From UBA2779 sp965232615 (GTDB taxonomy: Bacteria; Spirochaetota; Spirochaetia; DSM-2461): DNA of 64,000 nt. Under the pieces are notes generated by a model that was not told where the DNA came from, did no database searches, and saw only the letters and a program-made list of their open reading frames with translations. Shown piece by piece: positions 1 through 7,826 of the stretch (position 1 is the stretch's first letter; each line of letters begins with the position of its first letter). The position numbers were made by a program, and so were the translations under genes. The DNA is taken from NCBI GenBank assembly GCA_965232615.1, contig OZ246985.1, positions 310,001 to 374,000 of the forward strand, read 5' to 3'.

Positions 1-165
1 ACATTAAATTCTCGATTCCAGACAAACTCAATTGTAGACCAGGAACCTGTCGGACTACCACGTCCGGCTCCTCAAATTACGGGTAAGACCAATTTCCATT
101 TTATATCTCGCTTGCACAGTTCCCATATTTTTTGAACAATGGAAAATATTCCCTGGAGGAATGCC
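1..165. other. Intergenic left edge, no gene seen
   Basis: No credible coding frame is visible before the helicase gene. The only clear signal is the ribosome binding site GGAGGA at 155-160, which decides the helicase start at 166. Confidence 0.5.
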
Positions 166-2835
166 ATGGCAGTTAAGGAAAACAAGACTGTTTCGCTTAA
201 AAACAAATTATCCCGGCTCACTTACAAACAGGTGTGCAGGCTCCTTGGTTCAAATACAGACAAGCTGCTCGTCAGGGGCGGCCAATTCGACATTAACATC
301 CAGGATCATGTCGTTCTGACCAATACTCAATTTCAATTACAGCTGCCCGATGCTCTGGTAACCATTCGCTTGAGCGATACAGGAAAACACCGATTGCTGT
401 TTGAATGCGATAAATGCGGAGATCATGTGTGCTTCCATACAGGCGCCGCGTTTTCGCTTCTTCTGGAAGAAAAAATTGCACTGGGCTTGTCAATTGAATG
501 TCCGCAGAAAAAACCGATTGGTGCTATGACCGACGAAGAAGTTGTGGCCATGGCCATGGCTGACCGCAAGTTGCGGGCCGAACAGGAAAATATGGAAATA
601 CAATCGAGTGACAATAGCCGCATCTGGACCAATTATCTGGTAACCAACCGTTCCACCGGACGCTCCTACCGGGTTGCTCTGCGCGGGTGGAAACCAGGAG
701 AATCCTACTGTTCCTGTCCGGATTTTCGTAAGAATACACTGGGCACATGCAAGCATATCATCCGTGTTGAACAAGAAGCAGCCAAACAGTTTCCGGATGA
801 AGTCAGAAATCAGCCCTACCAGCGCAGCGGCTTTGCGGTTCATCTGCGGTACGGAGAAAATCTGGAACTCCGGTTCCTGACTCCGAACGGACTTGCCGGG
901 CAGGAAGCCGATATTGCAGGCCAATTGGAGGGAGACCTTTCGGCGGACGTGCACAGACTGCTTCGCTGCGTCCAGCAGCTTGAAGCCATGGGACATTCGG
1001 TCAATATCTATCCCGATGCCGAAGAATACATGGAAACCGCGCTGTTCAAGGAACACATCAACCGTACAATACTGGAAATCCGGAAGGACCCGGCATCCCA
1101 TACGCTTCGCAAAACCCTGCTCAATACCGAGTTGCTGCCCTATCAGATGGACGGCATTGCCTTTGCCGCCGGCGCGGGGAGAGCCATCCTGGCTGACGAC
1201 ATGGGACTGGGCAAAACCATACAGGGCATTGGAATGGCGGAGCTGCTGGCCAGGGAAGGCGTGGTTTCCAAAGTGCTGGTCATCTGTCCGGCATCACTTA
1301 AATCTCAATGGTATAATGAAATAAAACAATTTTGCAAGCGGAGCGTCTCGGTAGTGCTTGGTACTGCCGCTGAACGTGCCGCCATGTACAATTCCGGCAC
1401 ATTCTTTACCATCTGCAACTATGAGCAGGTGCTTCGCGACATTTCATCCATTGAACTTGTTAAATGGGATCTTGTTATCCTGGACGAAGGTCAGCGCATC
1501 AAGAACTGGGAAGCCAAAACCACCCAGACCATAAAAAGCCTGGCATCAGCATTTGCCCTGGTGCTTACCGGAACACCCCTGGAAAACCGGCTGGATGATC
1601 TTTTCTCCATCGTGGAATTCATCGATGATCGCCGACTTGGACCGGCATTCCGGTTTTTCAATCGCCACCGGATAGTCAGTGAAAAGGGACGAATTGAAGG
1701 TTATCGCGATCTGTCGGATTTACGGGAAAAACTGAAACCTGTCATGCTCAGACGTACCCGGTCAAGCGTCATGAACGAACTCCCGCCGCGCACCATGGAA
1801 ATTGTCCACATTGAACCCACCAAAGAACAGGGTGATATGGATTGGAATTACAAAAAGCTCATAAGCAGAATAGTCAGGAAGCCGTATCTGACGGAAATGG
1901 ATCTTTTGCGGTTGCAAAAGTACCTTCTCGCGGCACGCATGGCGGCTGACAGCACATTTCTCGTAGACAAGCAACCGCCTGGATTTTCCAGCAAACTGGA
2001 ACAGATGGATATGCTCCTGGGAAGAATTGCAGCCGAAGAAGCCCGGAAAACCATCATCTTTTCCGAGTGGACAACCATGCTCAATCTTATTGAACCGCTT
2101 CTTGAAGAACACGATCTAAGGTATGTCCGACTGGATGGATCGGTACCCCAGAAGCAGCGCCAGGGACTAATCCGCGAGTTTTCAGACAATGCGGACTGCC
2201 GTGTATTTCTTGCCACCAACGCCGGGTCCACCGGGCTCAATTTGCAGACCGCCGACACCGTTATCAATGTGGATCTGCCATGGAATCCTGCCCTGCTTGA
2301 ACAGCGCATAGGCCGTGCACACCGGATGGGGCAGAAGAAAAATGTTCATGTTTTCGTTCTGGTCACCGCCGGAACCATTGAAGAGAACATGCTGGGAACA
2401 CTATCGGCCAAGCAGGCACTGTTTACAGCCACCATGGATATGGAATCCGACACGGAAATGGTTACCCTCGAAAGCGGTGTGGAAGAACTGAAGCGGCGGC
2501 TGGAATTGTTGCTGGGCACCAACCCGGATGTGCCGATTGACCAAAGCCAGCGGGAACGAGTGAAACAGGAAATCGCAGGGGGGGATCAGCGGGAACGCAT
2601 AGCCGCCGCGGGGGGAGAGCTTTTCAATGCCGCATTTACGCTGCTTAGCGAGATGATTCCCGAAGTAAAGGAAACAGAGGAAATGCACAGAATGTCCGAG
2701 CAATTCAAAAACGGACTACTGAGCTGTATGGAACAAGACGAGCAGGGCCGCCCCAGGATAACAATTACCATGCCGGATGCGGCGGCCATAGAAAAATTGT
2801 CAAAAACACTATCCCGTCTTTTTACCTCGTCATAA
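166..2835 (+). CDS. SWIM zinc-finger / SNF2-family DEAD-like helicase
   Basis: This is a large SNF2-type ATPase, predicted to translocate on double-stranded DNA or remodel protein-DNA complexes. A SWIM zinc finger is visible at about residues 182-197 (CSC, then CKH). It is followed by Walker A GLGKT near 347, a DEGQ Walker B box near 440, the TGTPLEN motif, and a C-terminal helicase lobe containing GSTGLNLQ and QRIGRAHRMGQ. Length and order fit bacterial SWIM-SNF2 proteins (RapA/HepA-like). An ATG at 139 is in frame, but the ATG at 166 has GGAGGA five bases upstream and is preferred. The gene stands alone; its specific role is unknown. Confidence 0.9.
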   Translation: MAVKENKTVSLKNKLSRLTYKQVCRLLGSNTDKLLVRGGQFDINIQDHVVLTNTQFQLQLPDALVTIRLSDTGKHRLLFECDKCGDHVCFHTGAAFSLLLEEKIALGLSIECPQKKPIGAMTDEEVVAMAMADRKLRAEQENMEIQSSDNSRIWTNYLVTNRSTGRSYRVALRGWKPGESYCSCPDFRKNTLGTCKHIIRVEQEAAKQFPDEVRNQPYQRSGFAVHLRYGENLELRFLTPNGLAGQEADIAGQLEGDLSADVHRLLRCVQQLEAMGHSVNIYPDAEEYMETALFKEHINRTILEIRKDPASHTLRKTLLNTELLPYQMDGIAFAAGAGRAILADDMGLGKTIQGIGMAELLAREGVVSKVLVICPASLKSQWYNEIKQFCKRSVSVVLGTAAERAAMYNSGTFFTICNYEQVLRDISSIELVKWDLVILDEGQRIKNWEAKTTQTIKSLASAFALVLTGTPLENRLDDLFSIVEFIDDRRLGPAFRFFNRHRIVSEKGRIEGYRDLSDLREKLKPVMLRRTRSSVMNELPPRTMEIVHIEPTKEQGDMDWNYKKLISRIVRKPYLTEMDLLRLQKYLLAARMAADSTFLVDKQPPGFSSKLEQMDMLLGRIAAEEARKTIIFSEWTTMLNLIEPLLEEHDLRYVRLDGSVPQKQRQGLIREFSDNADCRVFLATNAGSTGLNLQTADTVINVDLPWNPALLEQRIGRAHRMGQKKNVHVFVLVTAGTIEENMLGTLSAKQALFTATMDMESDTEMVTLESGVEELKRRLELLLGTNPDVPIDQSQRERVKQEIAGGDQRERIAAAGGELFNAAFTLLSEMIPEVKETEEMHRMSEQFKNGLLSCMEQDEQGRPRITITMPDAAAIEKLSKTLSRLFTSS

Positions 2836-3247
2836 AACCGTGCGAAACTGAAATGGATATTTTTGCTGTCCTTTTTGATAGTTTTTTGAAACAAATTACA
2901 TTTGAAGAAATAATGCTTCATTTTTGGATTACGTGGCCCAGTCCGGGATGTATTCAACGGCCTGGTTACCCCAGAAAAACCAACCTTTCCCTGGGCCACG
3001 AGCAAACATTTCGATGTGAGGTCCCTCTTGACAACGCAGTAGCGGCGGAAAAGATCGACTCAAGAACTAAATGGGTTTTTTAGAGGTGTCCTTGAGTAAC
3101 ACACGCCTACGGAACGGCTTCCTCGGCGCATCATGGCCAATGCTATACCAGGAAGTGCAGAAAGGAGACCATAGAGAGAGCCATAATCCGGTTTGAAATT
3201 GGGTCTGAACGAATAGGCCCAGGTGGGCTGGAAAAAATATTGAGGGT
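2836..3247. repeat. Gene-free stretch with a right half of the GGGCACCTCT element
   Basis: No gene is supported here. From about 3029 to 3091 the sequence matches the right half of the dispersed element described at 4859-5145: GACAACGCAG, then GGTTTTTTAGAGGTGTCC with one substitution at the tip. The left half is not recognisable. The element probably inserted here and then decayed. Confidence 0.55.
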
Positions 3248-3733
3248 TTGACACCGGATATGTTTAATAATAAAGTAGCCCATCGTCCAGGGGGAACAGA
3301 GGTGGCCCTTCCCCTGGATTTTCAGTCGAGAAAGATTACCAATCCGGATGCTCCAAAAAATGACCACTACATACTCCTTCAGGTAAGAGGCAGGGAGCAC
3401 CAAGCCATTCCCATCCTATTCGCGGATCCCCCAAAATACGATTCTAAGCGAGGCGGGGAGTTCTTCGACTACCTCCAGTTTCAATTCCTCCTTGTTGAAG
3501 AAAGTGGTGGCTCCTCCATTATTAAGCCGATGGAGGGAAAACCGAGTCCTGATCTCATAGGGATAGAAGAAGTGTCCGGATACTGGGAACAGGTGGGAAG
3601 GAACACCGATTATATTATACACCCCGAGGAGATACTGGCGGATAATTTCATGCTCATGATACTGGGAGTTCCCAACCAGCCTTCGCCGGAAATCATCGAA
3701 AAAATGGAGAACATACTAAGGGCCCATCCATAA
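3248..3733 (+). CDS. Hypothetical protein, possibly 5'-truncated
   Basis: I do not recognise this 161-residue protein. It reads as a real gene: balanced composition, hydrophobic strands (HYILLQV, FQFLLVEE) and an acidic C-terminal helix containing YIIHPEEILADNF. The start is uncertain: TTG at 3248 or ATG at 3260, neither with a good ribosome binding site. The frame is open upstream to a stop at 3206, directly after the decayed repeat element. That suggests the 5' end of a longer gene was lost. HPEEILADNF resembles the tail of some metallopeptidase-like proteins, but no zinc motif is present in what remains. Confidence 0.5.
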   Translation: MTPDMFNNKVAHRPGGTEVALPLDFQSRKITNPDAPKNDHYILLQVRGREHQAIPILFADPPKYDSKRGGEFFDYLQFQFLLVEESGGSSIIKPMEGKPSPDLIGIEEVSGYWEQVGRNTDYIIHPEEILADNFMLMILGVPNQPSPEIIEKMENILRAHP

Positions 3734-3937
3734 AAAACTCGAAGGGGCGACAGGATGAGCAGGAATCAATGCCTGATGATCCAACCAAAACTGCACTTTC
3801 CGTAGACAAAGCTCTTGAAGCGATAGCGGTTATTCAGCAAAGTTTTAATATGCATAATAATACACACCCTGTTTATATGGGGTTTATATTTTACTTCTAT
3901 ACTGTTAAATCATACATTCAAATCAAGGAGTAATGAT
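3734..3937. other. Intergenic; possible 53-codon ORF 3769-3930
   Basis: A short frame starts with ATG at 3769 and ends just before the ferritin-like gene. It has no ribosome binding site and an AT-rich, low-complexity tail, so I do not call it a gene. Confidence 0.3.
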
Positions 3938-4465
3938 ATGAAGAGGACAATAGAATTAACAATTCTAATTTTTATGGTCACAGCGGTAACAATATCAGCC
4001 AACGACTATGGGGCTCGAGCTGCCCTCAAGGAAGAAACGCTTACCCTGGAAGAAATGCTATTTTACGCCCTTCAGGACGAACATCTGGCTCTGGCAGAAT
4101 ACAATGCCATTATGGACGAATATAACATTACCCGCCCGTATAGCAACATCGCCCGTTCCGAAGAAACCCATATAGCCTATGTAGAAGAACTATATAATCA
4201 ATTGGAACTTCCCATTCCTGAGGTGAACACAAAGGAAGCACTGGTTATTCCCACTTCTTTGGAAGAGGCAGCCCGCCTGGGAGTACAGGCGGAACTGGAT
4301 AATATAGCCATGTACAGTAAGTTTTTGGATCAGGACCTGCCCGAAAATGTACGGGAGATTTTTTCATACCTAAGAGATTCTTCAAGGAGACACCTGAGTG
4401 CCTTTGAACGACAGCTGGAAAAGGTCTCCTTTGGTCAAGGCAAGACAGCCAATGCTCTGGATTAG
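3938..4465 (+). CDS. Exported DUF2202 ferritin-like protein
   Basis: The 175-residue protein begins with a signal peptide (hydrophobic core LTILIFMVTAVTI, likely cleavage after ISA near residue 21). A four-helix ferritin-like fold of the DUF2202 type follows. Metal-ligand style residues are visible: E and H in QDEHLALAEY, E and H in SEETHIAYVEEL, E in the third helix (QAELDNIAMY), and a final RRHLSAFERQLE helix. DUF2202 proteins bind di-iron or di-manganese centres, but their function is not settled. AAGGAG at 3925-3930 supports the ATG at 3938. Monocistronic. Confidence 0.8.
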   Translation: MKRTIELTILIFMVTAVTISANDYGARAALKEETLTLEEMLFYALQDEHLALAEYNAIMDEYNITRPYSNIARSEETHIAYVEELYNQLELPIPEVNTKEALVIPTSLEEAARLGVQAELDNIAMYSKFLDQDLPENVREIFSYLRDSSRRHLSAFERQLEKVSFGQGKTANALD

Positions 4466-4643
4466 ATCTGTGCAGCCTGAAGCTAAGTCCCTGATCCATG
4501 ACATGTATATGGCTGATACAGAAGAATATGCCAAGAAGACTTGAAAACTATGTTGTGAGACGAAGAAGACCTGAAAAAGATGAGGGGTTACATACTGATC
4601 CCGGAAGTTATTCAGGAAATCTTTTATAAAGGGCACCTCTAAA
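4466..4643 (+). pseudogene. Collapsed IS256-family (mutator) transposase remnant
   Basis: Two pieces of an IS256-type transposase survive, joined by a large internal deletion. The first reads IHDMYMADTEEYAKK and matches IHEMYMADTEQNALK of the intact element at 47442-48698. The second reads LKKMRGYILIPEVIQEIF and matches LRGYKLIPRVIEGVF at that protein's C-terminus. The remnant ends in AAGGGCACCTCTAAAG (4628-4643), an end motif of the dispersed repeat family. Non-functional. Confidence 0.75.
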
Positions 4644-4644
4644 G

Positions 4645-4850
4645 GTGGGAATTTCATACAGCTGGAGTTTTTTATCCAACCGCGTATATATTGAAGCAGA
4701 GGATCATCGCACAATCGTTCATGATCATTGAAATATTTATAGCCCTGATAGATTCCGAAGATTCTCTGTTTCAGAAGAGTACCCCAGCTAAATGATTTTG
4801 TGAGATTTTCCGATTTCCAGCCCATGAAATTCAGCTAAATGGCTTTACAC
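4645..4850 (-). pseudogene. IS1380-family transposase remnant
   Basis: Reading the minus strand, GLEIGKS-like sequence and then GYKYFNDHERLCDDPLLQ can be seen. The latter is the hallmark N-terminal region of IS1380 transposases (GYEDLNDHxxLRxDP). A related but differently deleted copy lies at 7130-7531, sharing the GLEIGKSLKI stretch in nearly the same nucleotides. The middle and C-terminal catalytic parts are missing. Confidence 0.6.
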
Positions 4851-4858
4851 ACTGTATT

Positions 4859-5145
4859 GGCAACCTCTAAAAAACCATTTTTGGAATCTGGCGCAGTGGC
4901 GGTGCGTTCCTCGGAGCTTTGCTCCTGCGGTACGCACCTGCTTAATTTTTTTCTTGATACAGGGCGGCCTGTCTGCGTGCGGACACGCGCAGGCAGGCAA
5001 AAGCGGAGCTAGCTTAAGCGGTTGGCGGTGCGTTCCTCGGAGCTTTGCTCCTGCGGTACGCACCTGCTTATGTGAGCATTTTGACAACGCAGCAGCGAGG
5101 AAAAAGATCAAGCCAAAAACAAAATAAGGTTTTTTAGAGGTGCCC
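4859..5145. mobile_element. GGGCACCTCT inverted-repeat element, near-complete copy 1
   Basis: This 287-bp element starts GGCAACCTCTAAAAAACC and ends in the inverse complement, GGTTTTTTAGAGGTGCCC. Inside are two copies of a palindromic block (GGTGCGTTCCTCGG, then GCTCCTGCGGTACGCACC). Between them is a spacer rich in GCGGACACGCGC, and before the right end are GACAACGCAGCAGCGAGG and AAAAAGATCAAGCC. There is no coding capacity. A 212-bp sister copy lies at 57855-58066. The structure is that of a MITE or a non-autonomous transposon. Confidence 0.75.
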
Positions 5146-5210
5146 TATTATCAAAGCGAGTTTCTTCCCGTGTTCAATTCCAATAGTAACACCTGAACAA
5201 GAGGTCATGG

Positions 5211-5270
5211 AAAAACGGCTCCCCTGGATCAAAGTGTAATCAACCCAAAACACTTTAATGGAGCCGTTTA
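5211..5270 (-). terminator. Intrinsic terminator of the URO-D/aroK unit
   Basis: Read on the minus strand, a GGCTCC/GGAGCC stem with an inner ACTTT-type stem is followed by a run of five T (5211-5215). It lies about 100 bp after the kinase stop codon. A second, imperfect hairpin (CCTACCTTCTC / GAGAAGATAGG, 5313-5342) sits closer to the gene. Confidence 0.6.
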
Positions 5271-5365
5271 AGAATATAGATTCTATAACACAATCGACTT
5301 GTATGTACAGAGTCCTACCTTCTCAAGAAAGAGAAGATAGGCGGATAAGTGGGGAAAACGGACTC

Positions 5366-5911
5366 TCATTCCTCATTAGCATCCGGCACCACCCCCACGA
5401 AGACCTCATGCGTCTCCAGAAGAGCCAGAAAATCTTCTACTTCCTGTTCCAGATTTTTTTCATCTGTCCGATAGGTGTAATCCGTCGCATTGCGGTAGCG
5501 ATCCGCATACATTTGCCACATATTGCGGATATCCTGTTCCAGATCGGTGTTGGGGGTTACTCGTGGGCGGTCGGCCCTGGAAACTCGTTGGATAAGAGTT
5601 TCCTCATCGGCTTCCAGTAGAACTATCGGACCGGTGCCGCGTATGGCATCCAAGTTCCATTCATAGCGGACCGTGCCTCCACCAAGGCAAACTATGGCAT
5701 GGTCCAACGATGCAAAATACTTGCAGATGCTGTACTCCTGTTCACGGAAAGCCAGCCAGCCCTGTTCAGCTACCAACTGGTGGAAGGAGTACCCCAGCCG
5801 GGCATCCATCTCCCTATCCAGGTCCTGAAATACCAAGCCAGTTTCAGCACTGACCGCCTGACCGATGGTGGTTTTACCGGAACCGATCATGCCGCACAAA
5901 TACAGGTTCAT
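5366..5911 (-). CDS. aroK: Shikimate kinase-like P-loop kinase
   Basis: The 181-residue protein has the layout of shikimate kinase. The P-loop GMIGSGKTT lies at residues 7-15, DLDREMD supplies the shikimate-binding Asp, FREQE matches the FRxxE motif, and LGGGT and RADRPR (lid arginine) follow. It would phosphorylate shikimate in chorismate synthesis. The C-terminus is about ten residues longer than usual. Its ATG overlaps the stop of the URO-D gene (TGATG), implying coupled translation. Pairing with a URO-D-family gene rather than other aro genes is unusual, so another small-molecule kinase role is possible. Confidence 0.8.
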   Translation of the reverse strand: MNLYLCGMIGSGKTTIGQAVSAETGLVFQDLDREMDARLGYSFHQLVAEQGWLAFREQEYSICKYFASLDHAIVCLGGGTVRYEWNLDAIRGTGPIVLLEADEETLIQRVSRADRPRVTPNTDLEQDIRNMWQMYADRYRNATDYTYRTDEKNLEQEVEDFLALLETHEVFVGVVPDANEE

Positions 5912-6846
5912 CAGTTAGCGGATTGTTGAACCGCTTCCACCAGAAGTTTACCCGATTCGGGATAGAGCCAGGTCGGGAAACTGCATCCCGGAGCCAGGAA
6001 GAAACGGGTGTTCCCTCCGTTTCTTAAGCCGGTCAGGGCATTGTCTATGGCTTTGCGGGGTGTAACGCGGGTCATCAGATTCTTATCCATACCGGCCATG
6101 ATGCTACCGTTCCATTCTGCACGCATTTGGGCTATGGACGGGTTCCGGGAATCGGTGTCTTCATAGCTCACAATGTGGGCGGGAAGCTGCACCATTTCCT
6201 CGGTGAATATACCATAATCGTGCAGATGCAGAGTGTTCATAATGCCCATATCCTTGATTTCTTCCATAATCCTTTTCACGAAAGGATAGGCGAATTTCAT
6301 GTAATGATTTTTGTCCATCTGTGCGGAAGAGGAAAAGGTGGACAAAAACACCCCGGCTGCCCCGGCGGAAATGGCCGCTTTGCAGTAAGCCACAATGTTG
6401 TCGGTAATAATTTCCAGGGCTTCCAGAATTGCATCCGGGGCATCCCGAACAAGTACAGGAAGGTGTTCACCGACAAGGTTTCGTATTAAACACTGCCAGG
6501 GTTCAAAAATGGTATCGACGAAATATGCCTCTCCATCCAGATGGCTGGCTATTATGTTAATAGCTTTCAGTTGTTCGGCCCAGGGGGATTTATGAACATT
6601 GAAATGACTGATTGTTTTCAGGTCTTCCCGGGTTTTCAATTCCTGCATACCCTCCGGCATGGGATAGTAGTAGTCGTTCATCAGCTTCAGATAATCCAGA
6701 TCGAAGTAATTGAAAAAATTCAGCTCTATTTCCGCAATTCTTTCCCCCGGTTCATGCTGAACCCCGAAGTGGTACCAGAATGACACTGGTGCTCTGTCGA
6801 AAGGTTGACCAGCCAGGCTGGCCTCTACTCGTTCTTTCTTGTTCAT
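5911..6846 (-). CDS. Uroporphyrinogen decarboxylase-family protein
   Basis: The 311-residue protein belongs to the URO-D/MtaA/CmuA superfamily. It starts MNKKERVEASLAGQPFDRAP, where family members carry the R..PVDR-P signature, and contains the TLHLHDYG segment that places a His pair in the barrel. Such proteins are either haem enzymes or, as in MtaA and CmuA, corrinoid or thiol methyltransferases. It is shorter than HemE and lacks a haem gene context, so a methyltransferase-like role is at least as likely. GAGGT lies just upstream of the ATG. Confidence 0.75.
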   Translation of the reverse strand: MNKKERVEASLAGQPFDRAPVSFWYHFGVQHEPGERIAEIELNFFNYFDLDYLKLMNDYYYPMPEGMQELKTREDLKTISHFNVHKSPWAEQLKAINIIASHLDGEAYFVDTIFEPWQCLIRNLVGEHLPVLVRDAPDAILEALEIITDNIVAYCKAAISAGAAGVFLSTFSSSAQMDKNHYMKFAYPFVKRIMEEIKDMGIMNTLHLHDYGIFTEEMVQLPAHIVSYEDTDSRNPSIAQMRAEWNGSIMAGMDKNLMTRVTPRKAIDNALTGLRNGGNTRFFLAPGCSFPTWLYPESGKLLVEAVQQSAN

Positions 6847-6885
6847 TGTTTTACCTCACCGCCGTCAGTTAGATTTTCATCCACA

Positions 6886-6938
6886 GGGCACCTCTAAAAA
6901 ACCTTATTTCGTTTTTTTCCTCACTGCTGCGTTGTCTT
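6886..6938. repeat. Half copy of the GGGCACCTCT element
   Basis: GGGCACCTCTAAAAAACC at 6886-6903 is followed by TTATTTCG, TCACTGCTGC and GTTGTC. This is the inverse complement of the right end of the full copies. The other half is absent, and the sequence runs directly into an ABC-transporter gene fragment. Confidence 0.7.
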
Positions 6939-7030
6939 GCCAGCACCATTGGCGCCAATAAGTGTAAGCAGTTTACCATATTCCACATTTATGGAAACTC
7001 CCTTCGGCGAGCCCCCAATTTTCACTTTAA
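6930..7030 (-). pseudogene. ABC transporter ATPase N-terminal fragment
   Basis: The minus strand encodes KGVSINVEYGKLLTLIGANG followed by AGKTT, a canonical Walker A region. It most resembles branched-chain amino-acid (LivF-type) ATPases. Translation runs off at the ACAACGCAGCAG stretch that belongs to the repeat element, so everything after the P-loop is gone. Confidence 0.65.
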
Positions 7031-7129
7031 GGAATATAACACCTGACTTCATATTACCGAAATGGATCATCCGGAACTGACTGTGAATCCAGATGAGAAC
7101 TATCAACTGTTTTATTACTGCTCAGGTGG

Positions 7130-7531
7130 CACAGGATATTCGCATCCAGATGTTCCATCAGGGAAAACTCTCCAGCAGACTGATCCAGACTCGGCGAACA
7201 CAAATCTTTACAGCGGTCGTAACTTTGAGTATCCTTAATCGGTCGGAGCTGATTCTAACTCATCCATTACGGGGAGGTGTGGTCGTCAATGTGTAATTTT
7301 TTCCTGATCTCTATTATCGGTGAAAAAATCTGACAGTTTTTCAATAATCCTGTGCTTCTGATCAACCTGCTGGAGAAGAAGAAATCCGGCATCGGAACTG
7401 TTGACCTTACCGTCATTCTTGACAATGATTTTGAGGGATTTTCCGATTTCCAGCCCTTGCAATTCGAGCTGATTGGCTTTACACTCTGTATCATCAAAGC
7501 AGGTTTCTTTTTGTTTGGTATTTCTTGGCAT
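7130..7531 (-). pseudogene. IS1380-family transposase, internally deleted
   Basis: From 7531 downward the minus strand encodes an N-terminus with NSSDAGFLLLQQVDQKHRI and then LSDFFTDNRDQEKITH. This is the start of an IS1380 transposase (TSDAGxxLLRxVD... FxDxRxxxxIxH). Frame is lost near 7286. Between about 7265 and 7130 a C-terminal-like stretch (LRILKVTTAVKICVRRVW) can be read. The central DDE core is missing. Confidence 0.6.
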
Positions 7532-7628
7532 GTAAATATTTTAACATGGGAAACCTGCTTTGTGTCAAGGTATTGGTGAGATATAAAATAATTACCCTAT
7601 TTTAGTGGACTGAATTAAAGATTCAAAA

Positions 7629-7826
7629 ATGAACCGGATAAAAGAGGTTTTAGAACAAAAGGGAATAAAACAAAAATGGTTGGCTGAACAACTGGGTAAA
7701 AGTTACAATATGGTTAACAGTTACGCCCAAAACAGAAGACAACCAAGTATTGAGGACTTGTATCGAATCGCAAAAATATTAGATATAAATCCCAAAGACT
7801 TATTGAAAGAAGATTTGAATGACTAA
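7629..7826 (+). CDS. XRE-family HTH regulator at head of R-M operon
   Basis: This 65-residue protein is one helix-turn-helix: QKWLAEQLGKSYNMVNSYAQ, followed by NRRQPSIEDLYRIAKILDIN. That is the Cro/C1 pattern of small controller proteins. Its stop overlaps the hsdR start by 8 bp, so it is first in the operon. I infer an autoregulatory role delaying restriction after entry into a new host, as for C proteins. High AT content and codon use match the downstream hsd genes and differ from the chromosome. Confidence 0.85.
   Translation: MNRIKEVLEQKGIKQKWLAEQLGKSYNMVNSYAQNRRQPSIEDLYRIAKILDINPKDLLKEDLND

Larger units (their letters stand above)
6847..7628. other. Debris field between URO-D gene and R-M island
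   Basis: No intact gene is present. In order it holds a left half-element (6886-6938), an ABC-ATPase fragment (about 6930-7030, minus) and an IS1380 transposase remnant (7130-7531, minus). The last 90 bp are AT-rich and presumably hold the promoter of the restriction operon. Confidence 0.6.

Noticed and set aside
3769..3930. 53-codon ORF before the ferritin-like gene
   Set aside because: No ribosome binding site; the second half is AT-rich non-coding-like sequence ending in the next gene's ribosome binding site.
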